Positions 9,754 to 20,879 of a stretch of 35,070 nt of DNA are shown in pieces. The notes beneath the pieces were generated by a model that had not been told where the DNA came from, did no database searches, and worked only from the letters and a program-made list of their open reading frames with translations. The position numbers were made by a program, and so were the translations under genes. Numbering within the stretch: the stretch's first letter is position 1; the number at the start of each line of letters is the position of its first letter. This DNA comes from Byssochlamys sp. IMV 00236 (lineage: Eukaryota > Ascomycota > Eurotiomycetes > Eurotiales > Thermoascaceae): NCBI GenBank assembly GCA_001931875.2, contig MSJH02000013.1, positions 1 to 35,070 on the forward strand, in the 5' to 3' direction.

Positions 9754-10254
9754 TCATTCTGTTTTTAAAGTGCTGGGAATTTCTAAGCAAGACTCTCTCC
9801 AGAGATCAAATCGCCCATTAGATTGATAGAGTACACTCCATAGACGTGATTTGGTTTCTGCTCACATGTATATCCAAATAGTATTAGAATTCATTAGGAT
9901 GCCTATCAAAATAAAAACTGCCTGCTGTGTGCAAAAAAAAAGAGCATTGAACTTTTCAATAGAGGCAAAGGAAAATATATCAGTAATGCATTTAAGCATC
10001 GCAAGCATACCGTATATTCCTTTATGATAGTCTAACTGGATTTTAATGCTTCCTCTATTTGAGAAAGGACCTTGTGTTTCAAGTAAAAGAAGTTCTAACT
10101 TCTTTAATCCGAAAAACCTTACCATGCCATCTGCTTTGTATTGGGATTTTTCATCTACAGAAACCCTTGTAGCCTTCAATTGACAGCCCATAGGGAAAAT
10201 GTGATACGATAGTCCCCAAATAAATTGAAATGATGTTCTTCTTCTATAATACAC
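9754..10254 (-). pseudogene. Relic of an orphan multicopy Mucorales-type family
   Basis: The minus strand reads without interruption to a TGA at 9862-9864, and the same frame then continues with SRLWSVLYQSNGRFDLWRES to a stop at 9754. Visible segments are VSVDEKSQYKADGMV, KKLELLLLETQGPF, and QLDYHKGIYGMLAMLKCI. The order of an Asp-Gly, a strand ending in LLLET, a D-H-K-G helix and a terminal LWS...FDLWRE strand matches an uncharacterised protein family that I recall as abundant in Mucorales genomes. That memory is not verified here. The frame is also open upstream to about 10295 but without ATG. One stop and no start point to a decayed copy. Confidence 0.5.
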
Positions 10255-10791
10255 CCAATGATAAATTTTTATTCGCGTTCTAGTTCGTCTTGATTAAAGT
10301 ACTCACCAGCTGTAGGTCCCATACTCCTTGCTATTTATTTGGAAATCGAAATCTTGATATTATTGGTTAATTTAAAGAATTCTTGCACAAAGGCATCATT
10401 TGCAAGACCATCTCATCACAAACGAAGAACGCTAAATATCGGCGCTAATCCAGATCGAATGGAATTCAAGTAAAGTTTAGAGTGCGTGGATAAAGAGGTC
10501 AAGTACTCTACGATTAGCCTTTAGACAAATGATTCATTTCATTGTATGCTTGAATTGAAGTTTTCCTGTTATTTTGCTGTAACGCCCGTGTTACGGCTTC
10601 TGAGGACTTTGCCTTTTGATAGTAATACCTTCACTGTATCTTTGCTAATTTCTTTTTTTAACCAAAAAAGTCAAATCTTTGCATCATCGTACAAAACAGT
10701 TTATTTTTAGAAATACACGAAAAAAACTAGTAGTGAAGGGCTAAAGCTGAGGTTAAAGTTTTTTGTGTGCCTTTTTTTCTTTTTTTACAAG
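10255..10791. other. Intergenic, upstream of dolichyldiphosphatase
   Basis: No gene recognised. The last 120 bases contain pyrimidine runs leading to the start codon of the downstream gene and probably form its promoter and leader. Confidence 0.4.
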
Positions 10792-11588
10792 ATGACAATC
10801 AGTTGTCATAGCAATGAAGGACATGCGTTGGCTTCTATATCATTAACTCACGTGTATTTTGATCCTCAGGATAAAATATCATATGCTTTTGCTTACATCA
10901 CCCTAGCCCCTATCGCCATTCTCGTTTTCTATGCATCTGTTATTGTGTCTCGTCGTGAAATGGCAGGGATCCTGATGCTTCTAGGACAACTTTTGAACGA
11001 AGTCATCAATTATTTACTAAAGGAAGCAATAGAACAAGAGAGGCCATACGGTAAACTGCAAGTAAACCATTAATAGCTTGGTGTTTATCCTAAAATTAAT
11101 GTAAATGTACGATAGCTCACTTGGGTGATGGGTATGGTATGCCATCTAGTCATTCTCAATTCATTTGGTATTTTGCAGTCTATGGAGCGCTTTACTTGGT
11201 GAAGAATATTTCATTTCATCAAAGTATCTGGAAGGTGCTCATAAGCAACTTAATGTTACTACTTGCCATTTTAGTATCCATCTCAAGGTGAATAATAACC
11301 TTATTAAAATTGGACTGTATTTTTATATATTGACTTGTTTGTTACAGAGTTTATTTAGGTTATCATACACTAAACCAAGTTATTGCTGGATCATGCATTG
11401 GCACATGTTTTGGTATATGCTGGTTCGCCCTTGTTCAATTGATCTATTCAACTGGCATCATCGATACCATCATTGACTCACCTTTAGCAAAGATGATCTA
11501 TTTAAAGGATATGAGAATGATCGACAACGTAGTTGAATGGGAATACCAACAATGGGAAAAAACGAATAAAGGACAAAAGCAGCATTGA
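10792..11588 (+). CDS. DOLPP1: Dolichyldiphosphatase (PAP2 family)
   Basis: Three exons: 10792-11050, 11116-11287 and 11348-11588, with introns of 65 and 60 bases; 223 residues, close to the roughly 240 of the human enzyme. Early residues SISLTHVYFDPQDKISY match the family start. All three phosphatase signatures are present: KEAIEQERP (K-x6-RP), GMPSSHSQF (the PSxH motif) and SRVYLGYHTLNQV (SRxxxxxH). The Gln in the last motif is also typical of this subfamily, as I recall it. Several hydrophobic segments indicate a multi-pass membrane protein. The family acts in the endoplasmic reticulum, removing phosphate from dolichyl diphosphate so that the lipid carrier of N-glycosylation can be reused (yeast Cax4/Cwh8). 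ATG at 10792 is preferred over an upstream GTG-initiated reading because it matches the family start. Confidence 0.92.
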
Positions 11589-11815
11589 TTTAATGTCATG
11601 GTAACGCTCTTTTAGTACATTTTTGTTATGATGTCATTTCTCTCTCTCTATCTCTGTTGCATAACTACACAAAAAATCGACCTCTTTTTTTTTATTTTTT
11701 ATTTTTCTTTTGTACAAAATTTATCACCACAACGCGAAAACTATATTATTAGAACAAAAGCAAAAAGTTCACACATAGTTGAAGGCTTCTTTAAAACATA
11801 AACAGATCTGCCACG

Positions 11816-14067
11816 ATGGACAGTGACAACGAAGAAATCTTGCCTTCCATCAATTCTGATCCAGTCAACTTGATCAACCAAATGGCCTACCCTACACCAC
11901 TGCCACTGGCAAGCATGACCAAAAATTTCTCTCGATCTATGCCTAATTCACGAAGAAATTCTAGTGATGACCATATAGATCTACTACTGAATTCAAAATT
12001 ATCCCTCAATGAACCTTACGATAGGTATATGACATTGATCATAGCTCGATTCTTTACTTATATAAAAATACGTAGAAAACCGTCATTTGCTCAAGAATTG
12101 ATGAATGGATTGGGAACGAATATAGGACTGCATGACACTGTACAGAGCAATACAGAAGGTATAGAAAGGAAGAAAAAGGATAAAAGATCACTCATCCTGA
12201 TTCATCACATGCAGGTGCTACTTTCTTTATCCATCATCCTCCAGTATCAAAGCATACAACAACAATTAAAAACCTAGTAAGCTCATATATTATCAAGTTT
12301 ACATTTTATTAACTTGGAAAAGTTCCCAGCGGTAACAACCCTGACTGAAAACACATCAAATGTTTGGTCACCGTCACTCACGCCTAAAACGATCAATCCT
12401 CTTCTTCCAGAATCCATTTCCGGCCCGACCAGACGCTATTCATATGAGTGGAATCCTGAGATCAATGATCGATACGGAAATGACAGTTTTATCGCTCAAA
12501 GCAGACAGTCTACCTATTCAAATACAGATTCCATGAACCATCGACGTTCCATGAAAGAGGCACAGCGCCAATATTACCCTATGGATTCTGTCTTTTTACC
12601 TCAAGAATTACGATTTCACATGACGAGCTCTGCTACACCATCTCTTTACCAACAGCACACCCTTAGTAGTCATGGTCCTCTTCTGCAAACACCTTTTTCT
12701 GCTTCATCATTGAATACGGCTTACCAAAAGACAAAGGCTAGAAATGGACGACACGCTAAACATGATATGAGCCATAGTGCCAATCGACGGTCGAATGCCA
12801 ACCAAGATCGCTTTGTGGATGCAAATGTCAGTGACTTTGCAGGTAGGCTATATGATCTATGTAAAGATCAAAATGGATGTCGATTCTTGCAAAGAAAAAT
12901 TGAGGAAAACGCCAATGAGGAATTGGACTTGATATTTAATGACATTTACAGCCACTTTGCTGAATTGATGATAGGTAAAAAACACACACACACACATGTG
13001 TATAGGCATCATGATTGACAGAAAGAGGCATGATTAGATCCTTTTGGTAACTATTTATGTCAGAAATTGCTGGAAAAATGTAACGATGAGCAAAGAACTC
13101 AATTGATTCAAATCATTCGTCCACACCTTATCGATATCGCATTAAATATGCATGGTACAAGAGCAGTTCAGAGACTGGTAGAGTGCGTGTCTACTCATGA
13201 GCAGGTAATTGAAGTAAATGCCAACAAGAAAGGCGTCTGTAGCTAATGCAATGAATAGATTCAGTACGTCATATCTGCATTGAGTGCTCATGTTGCCCCA
13301 TTGATCAAGAATTTGAACGGCAACCATGTTATTCAAAAATGCCTTCGTCATTTATCCAGCGAGTATAATCAGTTTATATATAACGCTATTTGTAAGCACT
13401 GTGTGGAAGTAGCGTCTCATAAGCACGGATGTTGTGTGCTGCAAAGATGCCTTGATTTTGCTACACCACAGCAAAAGGACCAGCTTGTGAATGAGATATC
13501 AAAGCATACACTGGTGCTTGTTCAGGATCCCTTTGGCAACTATGTTGTACAGTATATCTTGGATTTACAAGTTTCAAATTATATAGAAAGCATCAATCAG
13601 TACTTTATTCATCATGTCTGCACTTTGTCAATACAAAAGTTCAGTTCTAACGTTATAGAAAAGGTAGACTGCATGACTAACAAAAGGAGTAGTAGCTAAC
13701 CATGTGCCTTTAGTGCATACGTACTGCATCGCCACAAATTAGGCGTTTGCTGGTCCATGAACTGATTGAGTGCAAAACAATAGATAAGCTGGTACAAGAT
13801 TCTTTTGCAAACTATGTCATTCAGACCTCACTGGATTATGCTGACGAAGATCAACGTGAACAGGTAATATAGTTGTATAAGATATATAAAGATAAACTAA
13901 CTGGTGTGAATTAGCTTGTAGATCGTATTCGACCTTTCCTGTCAACCATTCGACACGCCCCTCATGGTAAACGCATCTATAGCAGGATTATTAGTCATCA
14001 AAGGCAGAATAAGGATAAATACTCCAAAAATAATCTTGATACCACTACAATTACCAATACAGTCTAA
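11816..14067 (+). CDS. Pumilio/PUF RNA-binding protein
   Basis: Eight exons give 626 residues: 11816-12024, 12076-12158, 12215-12276, 12323-12974, 13038-13204, 13259-13663, 13714-13863, 13915-14067. All introns are 46-63 bases; the third has a weak acceptor (AAAAG) but only it keeps the frame, and the fourth contains a CA repeat. The first ~280 residues are polar and low in complexity. From about residue 285 there are eight Puf repeats with base-reading triplets CR-Q, NY-Q (NYLCQ), TR-Q (TRAVQ), NH-Q (NHVIQ), CC-Q (CCVLQ), NY-Q (NYVVQ), SN-E (SNVIE) and NY-Q (NYVIQ). Under the known PUF code, read from repeat 8 to 1, this predicts binding to UGUAUAUA. Such proteins bind 3' UTRs in the cytoplasm and repress or destabilise mRNAs. 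Confidence 0.93.
12982..12995. repeat. CA dinucleotide repeat in a Pumilio-gene intron
   Basis: About seven CA units directly after the donor site of the 63-base fourth intron (12975-13037). Length variation here would change intron size but not the protein. Confidence 0.8.
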
Positions 14068-14241
14068 CATCCCCTTCTTAATATTTCCAATGTATTCATC
14101 ATGCACTTCTTTAGCAATAAACCATGTATATGCACACTTTTTGATAAAGTTTATTTTATCTAAAAAAAGAAAATTGGCTTAAAAAATAACTCTCAAACAA
14201 TAAACCCTTTCTCCTTCTTTTTTCTTTTTCTTATTTATATC

Positions 14242-15214
14242 ATGGCCCCGCCTTCTGCTTATCCTGTAGCAGGCATTGTTTATTTTGTTGGTCATCCTCA
14301 AGTAAGTTCAAGAAAGAAAAAATAGATTTTCTTATCAACTCTCTTTTAGCTGTGGATCAAAACGCTTTGTCCATTTTTACTCACACTTGTCTTTGGACTC
14401 ATTTCACTCATATTCTCATTTGTATACCTTTTACCCCTTCAAGCTCATGCTCTCATCAACGCTCATTCTCCAGTTTGGCTTGCTTGGATAGTGTCTGTCA
14501 TTTTTGTTTTGCTTGAATCAGCAGTGCTTGATTTGCTCTTTTTTGCAATTGTGTTGCCCATTTATCAGGATGCCTTGTTTGATGCAACTCTAAAAGCAAG
14601 GGGACTTGATAGGATGTTTGCAACTCGTGTTCCTGTCTCTGGGCTTCGTCTTTGCTGTCGAGGCATTTCTTCAGGCTTAGCTTTGGTCTGGTTACTTCTC
14701 TTGGCTCAGGTAATATAAAGATAAAATTATAGCAAAAAAAAAAAGGTTAACGGTTTTTGATAGATTCTGATATTAATTATTACATCTCCGTTACATTTAG
14801 TACCTGTTGTAGGTACATTTATCGCTTGCTATATTAATGGCTGGGTTGCATGGTAACTTGATATCTTTTTCTTTCGTTACTTTGTTTTAATGTGTATGTA
14901 GTTGGGGCCATCATATTCACTATGACTTGGAATTTCGTGGACTAGGCGTGAGTGAATCAAGAAAGTATGCTTGGCAACATAGATCAGCCTATTGTCAATT
15001 CGGAACTGTAGCTGTCGCATTGGAGTTGATACCTTTATTTAACTTACTCTTTATGTGGACAAATGTGGTTGGAGCAGCATTATATGTTGGAGATAAGTAT
15101 GAAAAGAACGAACGAGATATTATCAGACGCCAAAATAGTGCTGGTAATGCATCTACAGAAGCACTCGTTGTGGGACATCCCGGATTAAAGAATGGGTATG
15201 GTTCTCTGGTTTAG
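14242..15214 (+). CDS. EI24/CysZ-family membrane protein, Rrt8/Lds-like
   Basis: Four exons: 14242-14301, 14350-14709, 14764-14852 and 14902-15214, with introns of 48, 54 and 49 bases; 273 residues. The start MAPPSAYPVAGIVYFVGHPQ is followed by a hydrophobic hairpin (TLCPFLLTLVFGLISLIFSF), a second (WLAWIVSVIFVLLESAVLDL), a third rich in Leu/Ile before VPVVGTFIACYINGW, and a last segment near ELIPLFNLLFMWTNVVGAAL. This arrangement, with a conserved Trp-Gly-His-His-containing loop and a terminal charged tail, resembles fungal EI24-domain proteins, to which yeast Rrt8 and Lds1/Lds2 (lipid droplet and spore-wall related) belong. The exact role here is unknown. The gene lies 174 bases after the Pumilio gene on the same strand. 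Confidence 0.75.
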
Positions 15215-15271
15215 ATGTAGCTTATTTTAATTGCACTTTATAGTTACAATGACACTTTTGTATAAAATATA

Positions 15272-15298
15272 AATCTCTTTCTCTCTCTTTCTCTCTTT
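15272..15298. repeat. CT-rich simple repeat
   Basis: A short CTCTTT-type pyrimidine tract in the 3' flank of the EI24-like gene. It probably has no coding role. Confidence 0.6.
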
Positions 15299-15417
15299 AG
15301 ATCATAATAGAGCTTATTTAGTCAAATATCTTTTAATTCAATCAAATAATACACAGAAATAGACAAGCAAGGGCAGATAAAAACTGATCGGAATGAGACA
15401 TTGCTTTTTTGAATTCA

Positions 15418-16146
15418 GTTTGCTATCTTCATAGACATCTCATCCTGCATGTCTCTTTAACTCTTAAGAAACTAGAACCAATTGTGTCTTCTAGAATGGC
15501 TCTTAGTAATATTAAACTACGTAGAGATAAGGTTCTTGAGTGGAAGAATGGTGAAAACATGAGCTGGCGTGAAAACTGCATTTTCATTGATGAGACAGGT
15601 TTTAACATGCATATTCGTAGAAATTTCGATAGATCGAAGAGATGAATGCCTGCTAAAGTGATAATTCCTGCAAACAGAGGCATCACAGTATCAATAATTA
15701 GTGCTATTTGTGAAAAAGAAGTGATCGATCTCTCCCTTCGTAAGCCAAAGGCTGTTCAGAAGAAGGCGAACGGTACGTAGAAGATAAAAAGAGGAAATGG
15801 CAAGGTTGAAGAGCTTGAGGTAAACGCTAGAGTTGGTACTCGTAGTGAACATTTCCTGAAGTTTTTGGTTGGTGTCATGGGTACTTTGGATCAATTTGAC
15901 ATGAAGGGGGCGCCATCTTGTTATGGACAACGCTGCAATTCATAAAGTTACTGAGGTTTAAAGTCTGATCGAATCACGCGGATATAAGACCAGATGCTTG
16001 CCACCTTACTCACCATTTTTGAACCCTATTGAGTGACAATCTGAGTGCTAGAATCATTGAATCAGCCAAAACCATATCTGTTGATGGCTATAAGCCATTC
16101 GTATTCGTTTTTCGATAGATGTCTGGCTCTTGAGCCAATGCTCTGA
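15418..16146 (+). pseudogene. DDE transposase relic (Tc1/mariner-IS630 superfamily)
   Basis: The plus strand reads a transposase C-terminal half with breaks. CIFIDETGFNMHIRRNF gives the first catalytic Asp, followed by an in-frame TGA; then AKVIIPANRGITVSIISAIC, RKPKAVQKKANGT, a TAG, and NARVGTRSEHFLKFL. After a frameshift near 15907 comes LVMDNAAIHK with the second Asp, a TAA, then GYKTRCLPPYSPFLNPIE with the catalytic Glu. A deletion directly follows NPIE; the reading picks up at DNLSARIIESAK and, after another shift, ends in SFFDRCLALEPML and a stop at 16144. The N-terminal DNA-binding part is missing. No terminal inverted repeats were found by eye. Confidence 0.82.
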
Positions 16147-16789
16147 GACTACAAAGTAGAAAAGCTATCCGCAAATTTATAGTCAAAAGCCAATAGACAT
16201 TGATTATTTCAGGACGATAAACACACATATCAAAAAGAGGAAAGAAGAGATGAAGATTGCTGTGTTGAATGACTCTTGAGTACCATCCAACTTATTTTGT
16301 GTCACACAGTTTCAATTATAAATACTACTTCCCTGTCATATTTGATAGCTATTTTAATGATCGTATCTTTGTATCGTCAATTTGTGTAAAAACGAGGTGT
16401 CCAATTAGGCTTAAACGGCATCTACAAGAGTGGCGTCAAAACTCAGTCGAATCACATAGAGGGATCTATACCAACCAATCAATGACCACGATTAAGCTCA
16501 CGAGCAATGAGATTGTCTTAATCATGGTAACCGTACCCTCCTCTCTTTCTATTTTCTCCTACAGTTACTATATTTAGCACTGTTGTACCTGGATGAAAAA
16601 ATAAAAAAAAATTAGACAGTCAGACAATCTGAGCAAAGATAGTAATAAGAGACAGAGTGTGTGTGTGTGCGTGCGTTTGTGAGATAAAGCGAATGGCAGA
16701 GAAAGAAAGACAGAGGAGGTTGAATTATATGTTATTTTTAGATACTTTTCTCTCTCTCTTTTTTTCTCTCTTCTTTTTCTTTCTTATAA
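16147..16789. other. Intergenic, upstream of the tetraspanin gene
   Basis: No gene recognised; a 102-codon open frame at 16269 lacks any familiar motif. The stretch contains a GT repeat (16657-16675) and a CT-rich tract just before the tetraspanin ATG, which is a common promoter or leader feature of fungal genes. Confidence 0.45.
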
Positions 16790-17984
16790 ATGAACCCAAC
16801 ATTTTTATCGAATAAAGGATATATTCATCAAACAAGCCATGCAAGTTCATCAGTTAGTTTACATGATATAAGACCCAATCCTAGACAATATGATTCATAT
16901 GAATCCGTCGTGAATAACGACTTACCAGAACCCATATTACCATGGATGAAATCAGAATCAAGGCAATCTTTAGGATCTCGTACTTCAGTAGATACAGCCA
17001 GTCTTCATGTGGTGAAAAGACAGTTCCCGAATCCTTCTGTTAAAAAGAAACAAAGGTGGTCTAAACATAAATGGTGGTTACTGTTTTCTAATACACTGGT
17101 AATCATAATCATAATCATCATAACAACTATAGCTCACATTTTTTTTTGTAGCTGTTCTGTTATGGCCTCGGCATTCTTTTACTAGCTTTATTAACATTTT
17201 TTAAATGTAAGGAAATGAAAAAATAGCAAGATGAATAGGAGATCAACCCCCCTTCAATAGTTTATTTACGTGCGGACGTTGTCATTGTTGGCGAAAAATT
17301 GATTCTTAATTGTAAACATATGCAATCTAAAAAGAATACATAATTAATCTTTATAAATAGTGATTCTTGCAACAGGTGCTATTTGTTTATTCACATCCCT
17401 TCTTGGTTACACTGGCATCATGTTGAATAATAGAGCCGTTTTGACATTTTACAATCTATTATTATGGCCATGTTTTGGTATGATTGCTGCTATCGGATAC
17501 ACCGCTTACCGTAAGAACAAATGGAATTTGGAAGGCAAATTATCATACCAATGGCACTATCTATTGGATTCAGATGGAAGAGCTCGTATTCAAGCTAATG
17601 CAAGTATAATATATATGTGTGTGTATTATGATTCTAACATAAAAACAATAGCTTCACTGCTGTGGTTATAAATCATTCTCAGACTATCATGAAAGATCAA
17701 ACAAATGTTTCCCTCGTACACTGTTACCTGGCTGCAAATTCAAGTATCAAACATTTACTAAAGAAGCTCTCAACATTACTTGGATCGTGGCGTTTTCAAT
17801 GATACCTGTTCATTTATTTGTCATGTTTTGTGGACTTCTTTGTTCTAATCATATCAATCGTAAATTCGGTAAAGGTCTTCCTCCTAAGATTTACCGTCTG
17901 GATTATCAAGGCATTGTGGCTGGTACGCCAACAGGAAGTTCACTCAATTTGTATAGAGATGGTTTACAACAAAGACATATTTAG
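16790..17984 (+). CDS. Tetraspanin-like membrane protein
   Basis: Four exons: 16790-17098, 17152-17206, 17361-17599 and 17652-17984; 311 residues. Introns are 53, 154 and 52 bases. The third starts with GCAAGT rather than GT; only this GC donor keeps the frame and yields the tetraspanin signature LHCCGYKSF. A polar ~95-residue cytoplasmic N-terminus precedes TM1 (through LFCYGLGILLLALLTFF), TM2 (ILATGAICLFTSLLGYTGIML) is followed by TM3 (LLLWPCFGMIAAIGY). The large outer loop holds CCGY, KCF and LPGC, four cysteines able to form two disulfides. TM4 (IVAFSMIPVHLFVMFCGLLC) precedes a ~45-residue tail. Fungal tetraspanins organise membrane microdomains at hyphal tips or infection structures; the specific role here is unknown. 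Confidence 0.8.
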
Positions 17985-18076
17985 TATATCTCCTTATTTT
18001 AATAAAGATGTACACACACATGATTTTTTTTTTAAAAAAAAAGAATTTATTTTAGCTGCCAAAAAAATATAAAACT

Positions 18077-20879
18077 TTATGCTGATCCTGCAGTTTCATT
18101 AGCTAATCCTTCTTCCTTAATATTATTCTGTGTTGATACATTAGCAGGTGCCTCAGCAGGAGTTTCCTTTTCTTTTTCTAATTCATCTTCCTTTTTCACT
18201 TCGCCTTCTTCCTTTTCATCCACTTCACCTTCTTCAGGTTCTTCTTCCTCCTTCTTTTCTTCCTTCTTTTCCTCTGGGCCAACAGGGACAGGTTCTTCCT
18301 TTTTCTCTTCCTTTGGTGAATGGTTGGCTTCAGGCATTGACCTAGGTTTTTTATTATCTTCATGTTCATGCTGTAAGCTTCGTTTTTGTCCGAGCTGAGG
18401 GTTGCCCATACTCAAGAGTGCATCAGCTGCACTCTCATCGTAATCTTCATCTACATTCGATTGTCTAAATGGCGTTCGCTTCCTCTTTTCATCTTCTTCA
18501 TGACTCTTTTCATGTGTATCAACTGCTTCCATCGGTCTTTGAGCAGGTGAACGCAATGGTTGTTGTTCGTAGCGATAGTTTTCAATGCGTGGTGAAAGTC
18601 GATGGTCATAAGATTGAGCCTGTTGTGGCGTCACTGGATGCGAACTGCGTGAGGATGGACGCGAGGTGTGAGGTAAATTGGGTGAACGCGCCATATCTTC
18701 TTTGTATCGCATCGACATGGGTGGCAAGTTACCATGTTGCTGTTGTTGTTGTTGTTGTTGTTGTTCGGACAAAATGGGGTTCATTTGAGATCTATCGGAT
18801 GGAGTGGGTGCACGGCCGCCGCCAATGTCAGCAATGCGAACATCTTCACGTGCAGCATGCGCAGGATATTGTCCATAAGGTCCAGAAGATCGACGATTGA
18901 CGCCCATTTGTTGCTGTTGTTGTTGTTGTTGTTGTTGTTGTTGGTGCTGTTGCTGTTGTTGTTGTTGCTGCTGTTGCTGTTGTTGTTGTTGCTGTTGTTG
19001 GACTGTCATTGGTTGTGGTGGGTGGCCAGGCATAGGAAGGTCTCTAGCAGGCCCGCTTTCGTGAGAACTCATGCCATGCTATAGAAAGTATATATATATA
19101 AAGTGAGAAAAATTGAAACAATGGCAAAAATATCAAACTTACACTGACGACAGGTAATTGAGGCGTTGCTACTCTTTCTTCAGGATGGTGTTGAGAGGGA
19201 TTAGAAGAAGGAGCACCGCTGGCGGTATGATAAGCAGACATGCTCGAAGGAGGGCCTGTAGGTGCAGATTGACTATAGGATACGCCATTGAGTGGTTGAG
19301 TACTGTGTCCGCTTTGATATTGACTAGGATTGCTCACATCTCGTGGAACTGGTGCATTGCCAGGAGTACTAGAAAAGACAAATTTAGAAAACAAGCAATA
19401 CTGTATATGGATAATGACTTACGATTGAGAAGTTTGAGTATTTTGTGACTTTCGCAGCAGTTCTAGTCTTTGTTTGATGTGAGGGTTCGTTGGGTCGAGC
19501 TCAGCAGCACGCTGATAAGCATCGAGAGCATCTTGAATTTGATTATTACAGGATTCATACAGTGTACCCAAGTCGTACCATACTTCGCTGATATAAGGAT
19601 TTAAACGAATAGCTCGACTATAGGCATCCAATGCATCGCGGTATTGATTGATTTGATAATACAAGACACCGATAGAACACCAGAATGTAGGATTACGTGC
19701 ATCACGATAGACGGCCTGTTGATATGCTTCATATGCCTTGTTATAGTTTTGCTCGGCCATGTAGCATCTACCGAGAAGGTACCAGGATTGGGCATCATTG
19801 CTATCTGATTTAAGAGAGCGGGTTAGGAATTGGATGGCGAGTGTTTGATTGCAGAATGACGTATTTTGCTGATGATAGAGCCAGCCTAATTGCTGAAGTA
19901 CTTTAGCGTGATCGGGATTTTCGGCCAACACACGCTCGTAAGCTTCCTTGGCATGCTCATACTAGGAGGGTTTAGTGAATGAATAATTTTTTAATCCAGT
20001 ATACATTACCTCCTTTTGTTGTTCATAGACATGGCCCGTTTGGAACCAGATGTCAGATTCTGTCAAAGGCCTCGGTGGGTTGTGGAGGATATAACGGAAG
20101 CACTATAACTTTAATATTAGATATAGAACTTTTGGAGATAAGAGAGAACCTTACTTGAAGCGAAAGGTCATATTTCTGTTGTTGCTTGTATATAATTCCT
20201 AATCTAAAGTAAATCTCATTTGCCTTTTCAAACTTTGGATCCATTTTCATCACAGCTGAAAAGGCTTCTTCTGCGTGTTCTAATGAACCATAACGATCAT
20301 ACAAGATACCGATACCATACCAAAGTTTAGGATCCTAAATAAATAGGGGATGTTGTCAGTTTTAGGATGTTATATCTGAATATTTTACCTTTGGATTTGA
20401 AAGATGATAGAGGGCTTGTTGATAGGCTTGATAAGCTTCTTGTAAGTTATCCATCATTAAATAACAGTGTCCTAAAGCGGCCCAAGTTTCACCATTATTT
20501 TCTTGAATGGCAAGGATACGTTTAAAATATTCTACGGCCTAAATAAATAATAAATGTGAACACATATATACACATGCACACACACACACTTTACTCTTCC
20601 AAACTGTTCACGTCCTCTACATAATGACGCGATCTGAGAGAGAGCGACAACTGAGTAGGGATTGTGTCTTAGTGCGGATTCATAACAGCTCATAGCCTTG
20701 TCATAATCAGTCATCATTTCAGCTAGATTGCCTATATAAATAAAAACACGCATATAATGAACAACCATTATAAAAGGTTCACTCTATTTGTAATTACCCA
20801 TAGTTAACCAAGTTTGTTCATTTACTTGTGCTAATTTCTGAGCAGCTGTAATCTGTTGCGGTGGTACAGTTGCTGCCAT
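18077..20879 (-). CDS. SSN6: Ssn6/Cyc8 general transcriptional corepressor
   Basis: Eight exons: 20879-20798, 20731-20595, 20538-20389, 20334-20155, 20102-20010, 19961-19423, 19368-19143 and 19078-18077, with introns of 48-66 bases; 802 residues. The first ~390 residues are a continuous array of tetratricopeptide repeats, for example GETWAALGHCYLMMDNLQEA, DPKLWYGIGILYDRYGSLEH and NPTFWCSIGVLYYQINQYRD. The rest is disordered: Pro/Ser-rich, a glutamine tract of 31 codons with one histidine, a second of nine, and a Glu/Lys-rich C-terminus. This is the layout of yeast Ssn6 (Cyc8) and its fungal relatives, which join Tup1 through the TPRs and are brought by DNA-binding proteins to repressed promoters in the nucleus. 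It ends 92 bases from the convergent tetraspanin gene. Confidence 0.93.
18737..18763 (-). repeat. Short glutamine-codon repeat in SSN6
   Basis: Nine consecutive CAA/CAG codons in the last exon, between Ser-Glu and His-Gly-Asn. Confidence 0.85.
18908..19000 (-). repeat. Long glutamine-codon repeat in SSN6
   Basis: Thirty-one codons, 30 Gln and one His, with CAA and CAG mixed in an irregular order. Mixed codons slow replication slippage, which suggests some selection for the peptide. Glutamine-rich stretches are usual in fungal Ssn6. Confidence 0.85.

Noticed and set aside
16269..16577. 102-codon plus-strand open frame between the transposase relic and the tetraspanin
   Set aside because: No motif, no homology that I recognise and it ends in promoter-like sequence.
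18469..19084. Plus-strand open frames with long Val and Leu runs
   Set aside because: Antisense readings of the Gln repeats of SSN6.
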